NCBI RefSeq assembly: GCF_022682495.2 | Contig: NC_071399.1 | Span: 53,932,873 to 53,996,872 of the forward strand | Length of the DNA stretch: 64,000 bases | From: Desmodus rotundus | Taxonomy: Eukaryota; Chordata; Mammalia; Chiroptera; Phyllostomidae | Direction of reading: 5' to 3' | Notes under the pieces: model-generated | Databases searched by the model: none | What the model was told of the DNA's origin: nothing | Seen by the model: the letters and a program-made list of their open reading frames with translations, nothing else | Program-made: the position numbers and the translations under genes | In this document: positions 35,123-46,245 of the stretch, piece by piece | Layout: every line of letters starts with the position of its first letter | Position numbering within the stretch: position 1 is the stretch's first letter

Positions 35123-35851
35123 AGGAGGCAATCTTAAAAGCAGCAAGAGAAAAGGAGACAGTTACCTACAAAGGAGTTCCCTAAGATGATCAGCTGATTT
35201 CTCAAAAGAAACCTTGCAGGTAAGAAGGGGCTGGAAAGAAGTATTGAGTCATGAAAGGCAAGGACCTACATCCAAGATTGCTCTATCCAGCAAAGCTATC
35301 ATTTAGAATGGAAGGGCAGATAAAGTGCTTCCCAGATAAGGTCAAGTTAAAGGAGTGCATCATCACCAAGCCCTTATTATATGAAATATTAAAGGGACTT
35401 ATTTAAAAAGAAGAAGATAAAAAAATATGAACAGTAAAATGACAACAAACAATTATCAACAAATGAACCTAAAACAAAACAAAACAAAAAAATGAACTAA
35501 GCAAACAACTAGAACAGGAACAGAATCACAGAAAGGGAGATCACATGGAGGGTTATCAGTGGGGAGGGCGAGGGGTGAGAATGGGGGAAAACGTGCAGAG
35601 AATAAGAAGCATAAATGGTAGGTACAAAATAGGGGGAGATTAAGAATAGTATGGGAAATGGAGAAGCCAAAGAACTTATATGTACATTCCATGAACATGA
35701 ACTAATGTGGGGGAATACTGGTGGAAAGGGTGACAGGGTTCAGGGCAGAGGAGAATAAAGGGGAGAAAAAAATGTGACAACTGTAATAGCTTAATCAATA
35801 AAATATATTAAAGATAAACAGTAGGTGCTGGCACTATAGATAAACTGTTGA

Positions 35852-36635
35852 GTGGGTTAAGTGATTATTCCTAATATTTTTTTAGTGTCAACAGCTATTT
35901 GAGGTGGTAGAGAAAGGAGATATAAGGATTAGGTTAAGTCTTAAAATTGCAATGAAAGTTGCCATATTTCAATGAAGTATGTTAATGTAACATAGAACAT
36001 TTATTTATACATTTCAGAGCCCAGCAATACCATATTCCGTGTGCTTACTCAATAGCAATTATCACATCTAAGAATACAGTAGCCCTTCCCATCTAAGTCA
36101 GACCTAAAACTTTGAAAATCAACCTGTGATGTCCATTAGGATTGGTTTCGAACACCACTAAGAATTAAATCAGAATCTATAAAATAAATATACACGCATG
36201 CATACACAGCAGCTTTTGGACTGGCCTGGTGAAACAATCTGTGGATTAGTATCAATTTGTTTGTGTTATGCAGTGTCCTCTCTCCCTTTGTACACTTGAT
36301 TTCTCTTTCATAGTAGGCCTTTAGTTTTCTACCTTGAACACAACTTGAGTCTACTATCATTACTACCTTTTAAAAACAAACTTGAGTTTTCCCCTTCCCT
36401 TAAAACATTGATATATATTTTTTTCCCTAAGTTGACTTCCATGACTACTTAGTGCTTTTCAGAATACAACGTAATTGCATTATCTACTGTGAGGTAAATT
36501 AGCCATCTCCTATATTTTCATGTAATTATGGTGCTTTGTAAAGGGAGCCCTTTTTCAAGAGGCAGTCTTCCCTAGTGACATGCTTGCTTCCTTAAGTCTG
36601 GCACCTGCTTTCCTACAGAAAGGTACCAGGCCTAA
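35852..36635. other. Intergenic, no recognised element
   Basis: Nothing supported here. Confidence 0.4.
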
Positions 36636-36980
36636 AATGGAAAGTTAACCAGCCCTCTCCTTGCCTCTTCCTTCCCTGAAACCTTTGATTGGTTCCCTAT
36701 TTCTTACCTACCAAATAAATAAATGAATTCAAGTTAACATGCAACATAAGATACAATTTTATCTTAATATTTCCTACCTCAACCTGAATGCTCCATTTAC
36801 CCACTTGTACCCCACAACTTCGTCCTTGCCCCTCAATAAACCAGTTAACTTTAAAAATGTCTGGCTGTACTAGAACTGCTCTCTCTTCCTGGAATGCCCT
36901 TCCTAAGTCACCCTCACATGGCTAACTCATGCTCATCTTTGAAGATGTAGCAAAGTCATCCTTTTCCTCCAAGAAGAGGC
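36636..36980 (+). repeat. L2-like LINE fragment
   Basis: 'ctgctctctcttcctggaat', 'gcccttcctaagtcaccc' and 'actcatgctcatctttgaag' are typical of L2 3' sequence. Confidence 0.5.
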
Positions 36981-36984
36981 CCCA

Positions 36985-37132
36985 AGGATACATGTTTATT
37001 AATTTTTAGAGAGAGCGAAACATCTACCAGTTACCTCCTGTACATACCCCAACTGAGGATCAAACCTGCAACCTAGGTATGTTCCCTGATCCGGGATCAA
37101 TGTTCCAATCAAGCCATCCAGCCAGAGCCCAA
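36985..37132 (-). mobile_element. VES-type bat SINE fragment
   Basis: Minus-oriented: 'ttattaatttttagagagag', 'gaggatcaaacctgcaacc' and 'ccatccagccagagcc'. It lies within L2-like sequence and has no clean duplication. Confidence 0.75.
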
Positions 37133-37697
37133 TGCTCCCATCTTTATTAAGGCCTTGGTGTACTGAATCCTGATTATGTGTATCTCATGAGACCACACAG
37201 GCTCTTCTGGGATGGGGTCAATGAGTCATTTTCCCCCTTTTTTAGTTCTAGAATCAAGTCCAGGTTGCAGGGTGGTGAGATGGGAGATTGTGTGTGGAAG
37301 AACCATTGGCATGTATTTGCTTAGTAGAATGACAAGCATTTCAAAGATTAAACATGTAAAATTCATAACTGTGCAGGAAATAGCTACTGCCTGAGAACAC
37401 TGAGCATCACGTATAATTCAATGTATGTATTTCCTTATACCTTTTTTTCTCCAGAGACCTAGCTTGCTGTATGTTCCATTAAATGCAGGCTTATGAACAT
37501 TGATCCGATGACCAGAATTTTAAATTTCTGTACGATTTTACAGACAAATTGGGAAATATTAAATGTACGCCAATAAGGTGTATTTAGAGTATGAGACAGT
37601 AGTGAGATCTTGGTATCAATATCTTTCGTCTCTGAATCCTTGATTTAGAAATCTTTTGTTTTCCTTGGAGTTTTTTTTCTCACATTGTGGGGTTCAG

Positions 37698-38506
37698 TGT
37701 TGGGAACCGCCCTTCCTGGTTTCAGAAGCTGTAACCCCCCATGGCTAAGGCTGGGTGAGAGACCTTGGGACCCTAAGCCACTAAGGAGACAAGCTTATCT
37801 CCCTGGCAGGAGCACCGCCTATGCCCACTTTACTTCATCTGCCTGGCCCCCAGTGCATGACCCGTTAGCCAATGACAGGTAAGATTCGTCAAGGGAGGGA
37901 CGACCTAAGACAGTCATGGTCGCGAAGAGGCCCTCAGGAAAGGACTTAGGGAGCTATAGGAAAAGGGGGTGATGGACCCTCACCCTGTGGCTTTGACACA
38001 GCCTGAGGCCTCATTCTGTCTGCAAGAAGTCTCCTAATCTCTTAGTTGCCTTACTTCCTCTGCTTGACCTAAGCCTGAAACAATGCCATAGGTGGGTGCG
38101 GTGCTGTGCTGGAAAGGGTGGGTTCCCTGGGGTGATCAGGTCTGAGAAAGAATGCATAAAATCCTGTGAAACCTGCTTTGCTAATACCCTCAATTTAAAT
38201 GGTAAGGGTCCAAGCATGAAATAAGTTTGTTTCCCCAAAGTTTTATGGCCCTTTAGCTATCTGACCCTGACTCAAATAAGCCCTCATAGTTCTTTGAATG
38301 TTATCTATTGTTTGATCCTTACTGCCTGGCAATGATTGAGCTTTATGTATACACCCTGTATTCCTATGCAATAAAATCCCATTGAGGAAAAGGCTCCTGG
38401 CCCTTCTCCTTTGAGAGTTCAGCCACCTTTCCTCCCCAAGCAGGTCATGTCTTAGACTTATTCTCAGCCATAACACCGCGGACACTGCAGGCTGGTACCT
38501 GCATCA
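37698..38506 (+). repeat. LTR, plus orientation
   Basis: Begins TGTTGGGAACCGCCC and ends in 'ggtacctgcatca'. An AATAAA at 38370-38375 and a possible TATA-like 'gcataaaat' near 38152-38160 give a plausible U3-R-U5 layout. The 3' boundary is set by comparison with the other LTR, in which 'cctgcatca' is followed by 'gc' and the primer binding site. Confidence 0.65.
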
Positions 38507-38635
38507 GCCCTCTGAAATCCAACACACCCTACGACCTAACCAAAAAGCACTCATTGTAGTTGGCCCTTACCTGGGCTAATGTGCACACTCCAACCTAGTT
38601 GGTGTGTTGTCCATAACGACAGCTCGTAGCCCTGG

Positions 38636-38654
38636 GTCCCTGTTCCAGGCGCCA
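38636..38654 (-). other. Retroviral primer binding site (tRNA-Lys type)
   Basis: The minus strand reads TGGCGCCTGGAACAGGGAC, which matches the tRNA-Lys3-type primer binding site TGGCGCCCGAACAGGGAC with one extra base and one change. It lies two bases after the end of the short LTR, the canonical position. Confidence 0.75.
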
Positions 38655-38656
38655 GC

Positions 38657-38796
38657 TGATGCAGGCGGGCAGAGGCAGTGCTCCTGCCAGGGAGATAATT
38701 TTTGTCTCCTTAGTGGCTTAGGGTCCCAAGGTCTCTCACTCAGCCTTAGCCATGGAGGGTTGCAGTCTCTGAAACCAGGCAGGGCGGTTCCCAATG
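38657..38796 (-). repeat. Internally deleted LTR, minus orientation
   Basis: On the minus strand the first roughly 130 bp match the start of the plus LTR (attgggaaccgccctgcctg and onward), then the sequence jumps to the LTR's last bases 'cctgcatca'. About 670 bp of the LTR interior is missing, including the AATAAA region. Confidence 0.65.
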
Positions 38797-38802
38797 GTTC
38801 AG

Positions 38803-39265
38803 AACTAATATGTCAAAAATATGAAATACCTGCTCATTTTCCTGATTGAATATTTCAATTTCAAAAGACAGTCCTTGTTCTTGTTAATGTTCCTGAGAGA
38901 CTTTATGTCATTATAAATAAATAAGCCATTCTAACTCAGCCATATCTGCCAAGCAGCACTGTCAGCCCTATTACTAGGAGAATAACTAATTGGTAATTGG
39001 GCTACATCAACAGCCTGATTTGCACTACAGAGGTAGAAATCATTATACTTCTTCATGCCCAATGAGCACTTATTGAAATCAGTAAAAAGAATGTGAAGAC
39101 CTGCTTTTCAGAATGTCAATGAATGTCCTCTTCCCACAAGTCTGATTTATCTTTGGCAATGTTTTCCCTCTTTATCCTAATACTCTTTTCCTGGAGGTGG
39201 CTATTAACATAGGGCAGCCACCTGTTAGTCACATGCCAGCACATACTGTAGATCAAGAATTTCAG
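38803..39265. other. Intergenic, no recognised element
   Basis: Nothing supported between the LTR element and the next SINE. Confidence 0.4.
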
Positions 39266-39470
39266 CCCTGGCTGGTGTGGCCCAGTGGACTGAGTGTTGT
39301 AAACCATAGTATCGCTGGTTCGATTCCCATTAGGCACATGCCTGGGTTGTGGGCCAGGTCCCCAGTATGGGGCATGTGAGAGGCAACCCCACACTGATGT
39401 TTCTCTCCGTCTCTTTCTCCTTCCCTTCCCCTCTCTCTAAAAAGTAAATAAATAAAAATCTTTAAAAAAA
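39266..39470 (+). mobile_element. VES-type bat SINE
   Basis: Full-length: head 'gccctggctggtgtggccc', B box GGTTCGATTCCC, 'gtgggccaggtccccag', 'actgatgtttctctccg', CT-rich segment and A-rich tail. It lies just downstream of the CNMD 3' end. Confidence 0.93.
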
Positions 39471-39723
39471 AAATTCCCGTGAGCTCCCACATCGAGGTTT
39501 ATAATGTTTACTTTCAGGTAAATTCCATTAAGTGTCCCGTTTTACTTTTTGCTTGTGTTTTTATCTGGGAGCACATTTGCAACAGGGAGCACATTTTGGG
39601 AAGAAAATAAAGGTTAAGAATAACTGAGGAACTCTGTAGAAATGACAGAACTACTTAATTAGTGACTTGGTTAAAAAAAACTCTAGTGTACATAAGATCT
39701 TTGAAAATTTGTAAATTTTCATG

Positions 39724-40025
39724 TTTATTTCAAAATAGTTTGGGAAGGAGGTCTTATAAGCAGGCCTTATGGGCAAAGCAAATAAAAAATAGCAAGTAAT
39801 AAAAGGATTATTATGGCATTTTAGACTACCTTTTCAGTACATTTGCACATTCTGGATAAAGTTCAGTAAAGCAATGGAGAAAATTAATCATGTTAAAAGT
39901 GTGAAAGAACATCACTCAGACTGAGTATAAAATACTTTGTGGTTCCTTCAGCATCAAGATACTTTATACTTTTGTTGTTTCTTGGGTTAGTTCTTCCTTT
40001 CCAGCCCTTGGAATATGAAGTGACT
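39724..40025 (-). other. CNMD: CNMD 3' UTR with candidate poly(A) signal
   Basis: On the minus strand, AATAAA lies at 39729-39724, about 300 bp after the CNMD stop codon. No repeat interrupts the interval. The actual cleavage site cannot be seen from sequence alone. Confidence 0.5.
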
Positions 40026-40268
<243 letters not shown>

Positions 40269-41194
40269 TTATCCATAATGAGAACGTTTTAACACATTGT
40301 TTTAAAATAAGATCTGGATATTTCACTACTACAAGAAATCAGTATTCTTGATTTTCTGTAAGGAGTTTTCAATCACAACTAATTCAGAATTTCTTCTAAC
40401 ATAAAGGAACTTAACACCTACCTAATCTATCACTGGCAGGAAGGTGTGTGTGTAGGTTTTTTGTGTTTTTTGTTTTTTAAATGTTATGGTGAAGTTTCTC
40501 CATGCTTTAAACGAGCCATGGTTACCATTCAATAGTGACTAATGTTGTTTAAATAGGCAACAAAAAGGAATCATGATTCAAAAGTAGCATTTCCGCCCCC
40601 GCTAATTTTAAGTCAGTGGCCACTGGTGCCATCCTGTAGTAATGGCTTTCAGGTCTCCTAGGAGCATACTTTGGTCCGCACTGATACAGGCTAACAGGTT
40701 GCTACTCTAACTGCACTGGAGTCATTTAGCTTCTGCCGTTAATTTGAATGTAAAGGATTTATAACACTAATGAAAAGGCACCATATAATGTGTAAAAATT
40801 CCAGACCTTAAACTATCTTCTAGTTTCTGGGTGCCATAATTAGAGTTACATAAACACCAAATCATATCGATGAAGTAAAAATTACCTACAAAACTATGTT
40901 TTTCACCACTGGAGAGATCACAGAATTGGAAGGAACTTGCCAAAACTGTGTCAAATTTACCTATGTGGCTTAACTATCTATAGGTCTTTAGGGGTATAGT
41001 TTCTGTATCCTCTTTAATACGGTATTGAATTGCATCAGAAGCCCTTATTGCTAAGTAAATCCTTTATTCAGTTTAAGCCTCTTTCCTGTAGGTAGCTGGA
41101 CTTAGGCAGGTGCAGCACCAAACACAGGCTTGAGCAAAGTGAATTTAGCAATCTGGTAACCTTTTCTGGTCTAGAAAAGTTCACTCAAATTTTT

Positions 41195-41530
41195 TTTGGA
41201 GGGAGATGGTGCTTTTTATTAGGAAAATTTCAAACATACTGGAAGTGAAGGAAATTGTATACTGAACATCATCTAGATTTGACAATTGCTAAGCTTTTGT
41301 CAAATTTGCTTGATAAAATTCTGAAATGCATTTTAAGAGAATTGAAGGTACTGTGACATTTGACCCATAAGTACATTAAAATGTACCTCCAAAACAAGAG
41401 AATATTTTCCTACACAACCACACTGCCATTACACACCTAACAAAATTAACAATTCCTTCATACCACCTGATGCAGCGTATGTTCAATTTTTGTCATGTCA
41501 ATATTTACTGTCTTACTCTTCTATACCATT
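41195..41530. mobile_element. Old L1 3' fragment
   Basis: 'taggaaaatttcaaacatac', 'gaaattgtatactgaacatc' and 'tttgacccataagtac' follow the 3' UTR pattern of old L1M elements. Confidence 0.5.
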
Positions 41531-42504
41531 TAAAATTTTTTTTCAGACTCCCTTTTCCTTTTCTTATTTCTTGAAATAGGTTTATCTGGGACACAAAAAA
41601 GAAAACCGCCTCATTAACAATCATGGCTGACTCTGGAGCAGGGAGAGTCAAGCCTGTTGATGGAGGTATTTCTTTATCTGGGTTTTCAGCAAACCTTGTT
41701 AGGATTAAAAAGTTGGGAGGAAATTTCAGGTTGTTGGTCTAAAATACTTCTTTAAAGAAATACGTGAAGGATTGAGGTCATAGGGAGGTGTTTCTGCTTA
41801 AAGGTGAACATGCAGTAAAGGGAAAAAAATTGATGTAATTGGAGCTTTTAAGAGAATATGGATCACTCAAGTCTGGAAGCCAGGCAGACAAAGTCAGCCT
41901 CCAACCCGTAAAGGGGCTGATGCCTTTACCCCCTGAACCAGATTCAGCTAACCCAGACACCTGGGGAATAAACTATATTAAATTTTCTGTGTGCCTATTC
42001 AGATTTTATTCCCTTTTTCATTCTTTGAGTTTTAGGGAATGAAGTGCTGTGGTGTCCTAAATACTTGGATGAGCCTTGGGTTGTTTAAAAAATACTTTTT
42101 TGCTCTAAATATTTCTAAAATATATTAGTCTAAAATTATAAACTGGAAAATATATTTGCAAAACATGCAACAGAATAGACCTGAAGAGGTTACACAGAGG
42201 GAACCCCCTCCCCCCAAATCGCTTATCTGTATATGTAAAGATTCTGGCCCATACATGTAATTAAAGACAGGCATGATAAAACAACCAAGAGATAAATTTT
42301 ACACCCCAGAAAACTGGTAAAGGTTTTAAAAAAATATTGATAATAAATGAGTCCTTTTATTACTATTTGAAGATATATAGTTGGCATAATTCCTTGGAAG
42401 ACAATTTGGTATTCTCTATTAAAATATAAAATTCCTATCTACCTTGACCCAGCAGACCTACAAGTCAGTATTCATGTTAGATATATTCCCCCGTGTGTAT
42501 AAGA

Positions 42505-42620
42505 GGTATAGTAAGACTAATAGCTAACATGAGCAAATTGATGGGTACTATGTGCCAAGCACTGTGCTAAGAGCTTTGACTCATTGATACCTTCCCATAA
42601 CCCTACAAGGCATGTGTGTA
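42505..42620 (-). repeat. MIR fragment
   Basis: 'gggtactatgtgccaagcac', 'tgtgctaagagctttgac' and 'accctacaaggcatg' fit the complement of the MIR 3' half. Confidence 0.5.
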
Positions 42621-42853
42621 TAGGTTGTATATTCTTAACAGTATTTGTAAACAAGGAAATTCACATGTCCACCAAAGTAGAACCAGTTAAGTTTTTGTGC
42701 ATCTATCCACAGAATGTAATATGATGTGGACATTAAAATACATGAGGTAGATCTACATAGGAGATATACAACAATCTTCAAAATACCATACTGTAACTGG
42801 GAAGCTAGGTACTGGAGTTTCGTGTGACCTTTTGTGTTAAAATTGTGTGTGTG

Positions 42854-43059
42854 CATGTCCTGGCTGGTGTGGCTCAGTGGATTGAACTTGGGCCTGTGAA
42901 CCACATGATCACTGGTTTGATTCCCAGTCAGGGCACATGCCTGTGTTGCAGGCCAGGTCCCCAGTAGGGGGCACGTGAGAAGCAACCACACATTGATGTT
43001 TCTCTCATTCTCTTTCTCCCTTCCCTTCTCTATAAAAATAAATGAATAAAATCTTTTTA
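42854..43059 (+). mobile_element. VES-type bat SINE with perfect TSD
   Basis: Head 'tcctggctggtgtggctcag', B-box region 'ggtttgattcccag', CT-rich segment and A-rich tail. Flanked by AAAATTGTGTGTGTG at 42839-42853 and 43060-43074. It inserted beside a GT repeat in a CNMD intron, on the strand opposite to the gene. Confidence 0.93.
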
Positions 43060-43394
43060 AAAATTGTGTGTGTGTGTATTTATGCAAAGAAACAGGCCAA
43101 GTAGCTATTGTTAACAGGTTGCTCTGGGGAGGGCTCTGAGATAGAAGGGAAACTCATTATTCATTGTATATACTTAAAAAATTTTTTTAAAAATAAATGC
43201 CATATATTGTTTTTTTCCAATATAACCCTAGTTACAAATAAATACTTTTCTACTTCTATTTCCTGCAAAGTGTAGCAATGGTAACTAATATTTGTGGAAG
43301 ATTTGAGATTTGAGAAGTTTTTGGCACATTAGTGTCCTCCTTCCAAACATCGTTTCTCAATGTTTCAGTTAAAGTGTTTTATCTGTGTATGACT

Positions 43395-43505
43395 CTGTCT
43401 CCAGACTGGACTGAGAGTCCCTGAGGGCAGAAGTTCCTGCCTGTCTGTCTGCACAGGGCCTGCGAAAGCAGGTTCTCAACAAGTGTCTGTGGAAGGGATG
43501 AATAA
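43395..43505 (+). repeat. L2-like 3' end
   Basis: 'ctggactgagagtccctgag', 'ggcagaagttcctgcctg' and 'ttctcaacaagtgtctg' follow the end of L2. Confidence 0.55.
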
Positions 43506-43887
43506 AGTGGATATAAAAGGTAAGGGAAAAATACTTTCATTCATGTATTGCCCCTCAAGTATACTCTCGGAAACATTTTAAAATAAATTCCTGACTTGAA
43601 TTTGTCTTTATAGGTTTACCTGTGACTCAAGAAAATGAGAGCACAGAAAACAACTTTGAATAAGGGTTACAACCAATCAGGATTTTACACTACAGAGGCA
43701 ATGCTTAAGTGTTTTTATCCACATCTATAAACTCTGCAACAAACAAATGAAGATGTATTTTTTAAATATTGAGTAAGTGTCAGTTGAACACTAAATGCTC
43801 CCTTGAAGCCTCAACTAGAAACACCACCACTTCAGTGTTAGGGTTAATGCATTTGTCTGAGCACGTTGCGCAAACACCAGTACGCAC

Positions 43888-44054
43888 ATGGTAAGGGTTG
43901 TCTGGGTTGAAGGCTTCGGAATCCTCTTGGACACTGGGTCTGGTTTTGTTATTTGGTCTTCCAGGGCCTGGGTTGCCCCGTGGCCCACTGTGTGGTCTTC
44001 TTGTTGTAGTTGTAACAATTTGCGTTACCAATTCTCTTCTTTCCCTCTGGATGT
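43888..44054 (-). CDS. CNMD: CNMD coding exon with furin site and glycosylation site
   Basis: This 167-bp exon is bounded by acceptor 'gtttgtttttgcag' and donor gtgcgt on the minus strand. With the G left from the previous exon it starts DIQRERRELVTQIV. RERR followed by Glu is the furin-type cleavage site that releases mature chondromodulin-1. A Thr-, Pro- and Arg-rich linker follows (TTTTRRPHSGPRGN), with the N-glycosylation sequon NKT in PNNKTRPSVQ, and the exon ends EAFNPDNPYH in frame. The linker is the least conserved part, yet its length is exactly that of the 334-residue human form. Continuing past the donor reads into intron and is not coding. Confidence 0.95.
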
Positions 44055-44631
44055 CTGCAAAAACAAACACACAAACAAAAAAAAACCCACCAAAAAACAA
44101 AACTGCAAGTTAATTCCTTTATTTGAATAATTAAGGAAGTTCTATGTTTATCAGGGTGAAAACATAAATAAGGGCACCCAAACACAGACATAACTAGATA
44201 CCACTTAAATTTGTACTGAAGATTTTTGTAATAATAAAGGAGGTTTTATTTTTTAAAGTATATTTTATTGATTATGCTATTACAGTTGTCCCATTTTCCC
44301 CCCTTCACTCCCCTCCACCCTGCACACCCCCACCTTTAGTTCATGTCCATGGGTCCTACATACGAGTTCTTTGGCTTCTACATTTCCTATACTGTTCTTC
44401 CCTCCCCCTGTCTATTTTCTACCTACCATTTATGCTACTTATTCTCTGTACCTTTCCCCCCTCTCTCCCTCTCCCACTCCCCTGTTGATAAACCTCCATG
44501 TGATCTCTATTTCTGTGGTTATGTTCCTGTTTTAGTTGTTTGCTTAGTTTGCTTTTGTTTTTGTTTTAGGTGTGGTTGTTAATTGTGAGTTTGCCGTCAT
44601 TTTACTGTTCATATTTTTTATCTTCTTTTTC

Positions 44632-45463
44632 TTAAATAAATCCCTTTAACATTTCATATAATAATGGCTTGGTGATGATAAATTCCTTTAACTTGACCTT
44701 ATCTGAGAAGCACTTTATCTGCCCCTCCATTCTAAATGAAAGCTTTGCTGGATAGAGCAATCTTGGATGTAGGTCCTTGCCTTTCATGACTTGGAATACT
44801 TCTTTCCAGCTCCTTCTTGCTTGCAAGTTTTCTTTTGAGAGATCAGCTGATAGTGTAATGGGAACTCCTTTGTAGGTAACTGTCTCCTTTTCTCTTGCTG
44901 CTTGTAAGATTGCCTCCTTACCTTTAATCTTGGGTAATGTAATTATAATGTGCCTTGGCATATGCTTCCTTAAGTCCAACTTCTTTGGAACTCTCTGAGC
45001 TTCCTGGACTTCCTGGAAGTTTATTTCCTTTGCCAGACTGGGGAAATTTTCCTTCATTATTTGTTCAAATAAGTTTTCAATTTGTTGCTCTTCCTCTTCT
45101 CCTTCTGGTACCTCTATGATTCGGATGTTGGAACATTTAATGGTGTCCTGGAGGTACCTAAGCCTCTCCTCATTTTTTTGAATTCTTGTTTCTTCATTCT
45201 TTTCTGGTTGGATGTTTCTTTCTTCCTTCTGGTCCACACCATTGATTTGAGTCCCAGTTTCCTTCCCATCACTATTGGTTCCCTGTACATTTTCCTTTGT
45301 TTCACTTAGCATAGCCTTCATTTTTTCATCTAGTTTTCGACCAAATTCAACCAATTCTGTGAGCATCCTGATTACCAGTGTTTTGAACTGTGCATCTGAT
45401 AGGTTGTCTATCTCTTCATTGCTTAGTTGTATTTTTTTCTGGAGCTTTGATCTGTTCTTTCAT
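44632..45463 (-). pseudogene. HAL1 ORF1 of copy D, one frame break near the start
   Basis: From 45366 down to 44632 the frame is open for 244 residues: MLTELVEFGRKLDEKMKAML, a charged coiled-coil-like segment, RHIIITLPKIKGKEAILQAA, then REKETVTYKGVPITLSADLS and ARRSWKEVFQVMKGKDLHPR, ending in LIITKPLLYEMLKG after some changes. The expected start lies upstream at 45463, but a seven-T run at 45432-45438 (six in copy C2) shifts the frame there. One homopolymer change is the main lesion. It is otherwise a well-kept L1 ORF1p-like sequence with RRM-like and C-terminal domains. Confidence 0.8.
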
Positions 45464-45467
45464 TTGG

Positions 45468-45527
45468 GCTATATATATTTATTATATATATATGTATATA
45501 ATATATATATAATATATATATATTTTT
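45468..45527. repeat. (TA)n microsatellite inside copy D
   Basis: A run of TA-rich sequence occupies the site where copy C2 has an uninterrupted T run next to ORF1. It probably arose from that homopolymer. Confidence 0.9.
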
Positions 45528-46245
45528 TGTCTTGGCGCGCCTGTTATGTAAAAGGGTGGAGCCTTAGGTGTTCACCAGGGTGGGGTAATGCTTGTAGCTG
45601 TGCTGTGACATTGTATGTGGGGGGGTGCCGAGAGGGAGCAATGGTGCTTGCTCCACTCTCTGCCAGCTTTCAGTCATTTCCCCCGCTACCCACAAGTAAA
45701 GTGGGCCCTTCTGGTGCTGATTCCCGGTGGGTGGTTTGTGTACATTTTGGGACCCTGTGGATCTTACCAACGAACTCTCCTGTGAGGCTGGGAGTTTCTC
45801 CCAATGCTGCCTCAACCCCCACAGGTGTTTTCAATCTGAGGTTTGAGACTTTATTTCCCCACACTGGAGCCCTGGATTGCTTGGTCTGTTTCACTCTCCA
45901 GTTCTTCCTCCAGGTTTATCGCCTATTCCACCAGCTGCTGCCTTGCTGGCCAGATGCAGCCTTGCTTGCCCCGCACCACAATCCACCACCTCACTGAGTC
46001 CGCCATCCGCCACCTTGCCATGAGTCCTGTCCACCTGGCTGCCTGTCTCTGCCCCTCCTACCTGTCTGGATGAATGTGTCTTCTGTAACTCCTTGGTTGT
46101 TGCACTTCCATACAGTTTGATTTTCTGTCAGCTGGTTGTTTTTTGTTTTTAGATTGTTGTTGTCCTTCTTTTGGTTGTGTGAGGAGGCCCACTGTGTCTA
46201 CCTACGTCTCCATCTTGGCCGGAAGCTCCAATAAAGGAGGTTTTA

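Larger units (their letters stand above)
32180..35840 (+). mobile_element. HAL1-type element (copy C), host of a nested copy
   Basis: Plus orientation: 5' end just before 'cagccaagatagag', a 5' UTR to about 32770, a decayed ORF1 from the ATG near 32782, an interruption by copy C2 (33300-35122), then the rest of ORF1 ('agcaagagaaaaggagacag' onward to about 35405) and a 3' UTR ending in an A-rich tail near 35815. It does not have the 141-bp ORF1 deletion. TAAACTGTTGA occurs at 32169-32179 and 35841-35851 and would place the ends here, leaving about 25 bp of extra sequence after the A-rich tail. Confidence 0.8.
37698..38796. mobile_element. LTR retroelement remnant with inverted LTRs and 6-bp TSD
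   Basis: The 1099-bp unit is flanked by GTTCAG at 37692-37697 and 38797-38802; six bases is the usual duplication of betaretrovirus-like (class II) endogenous elements. The left part is an 809-bp LTR in plus orientation. The right part, read on the minus strand, is a 140-bp LTR version followed by a primer binding site and about 130 bp of leader, which then runs head-on into the 3' end of the left LTR. The outer arms, about 130 bp each, match at roughly 90% in inverted orientation. No gag, pro, pol or env sequence is present. The right outer end reads TG where CA is expected. Confidence 0.7.
44249..46229 (-). mobile_element. HAL1-type element (copy D) with perfect TSD
   Basis: A 1981-bp full-length copy in minus orientation within a CNMD intron. 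A perfect 16-bp duplication AATAAAGGAGGTTTTA flanks it (44233-44248 and 46230-46245). It has a 5' UTR (45464-46229), an ORF1 region, a roughly 390-bp 3' UTR with a G-rich tract (C-rich on the plus strand, 44290-44335) and an A-rich tail. No ORF2. The ORF1 lacks the 141-bp deletion, making this the best reference for the undeleted form. Confidence 0.9.

Noticed and set aside
42635..43087. 150-codon open minus frame
   Set aside because: Its middle is the antisense translation of a VES-type SINE; the rest is intron.
43780..43887. Extension of the CNMD exon beyond the donor at 43887
   Set aside because: The frame stays open (VRTGVCATC...) but a good GTGCGT donor lies exactly where the known protein continues into the next exon with QQEGEG.
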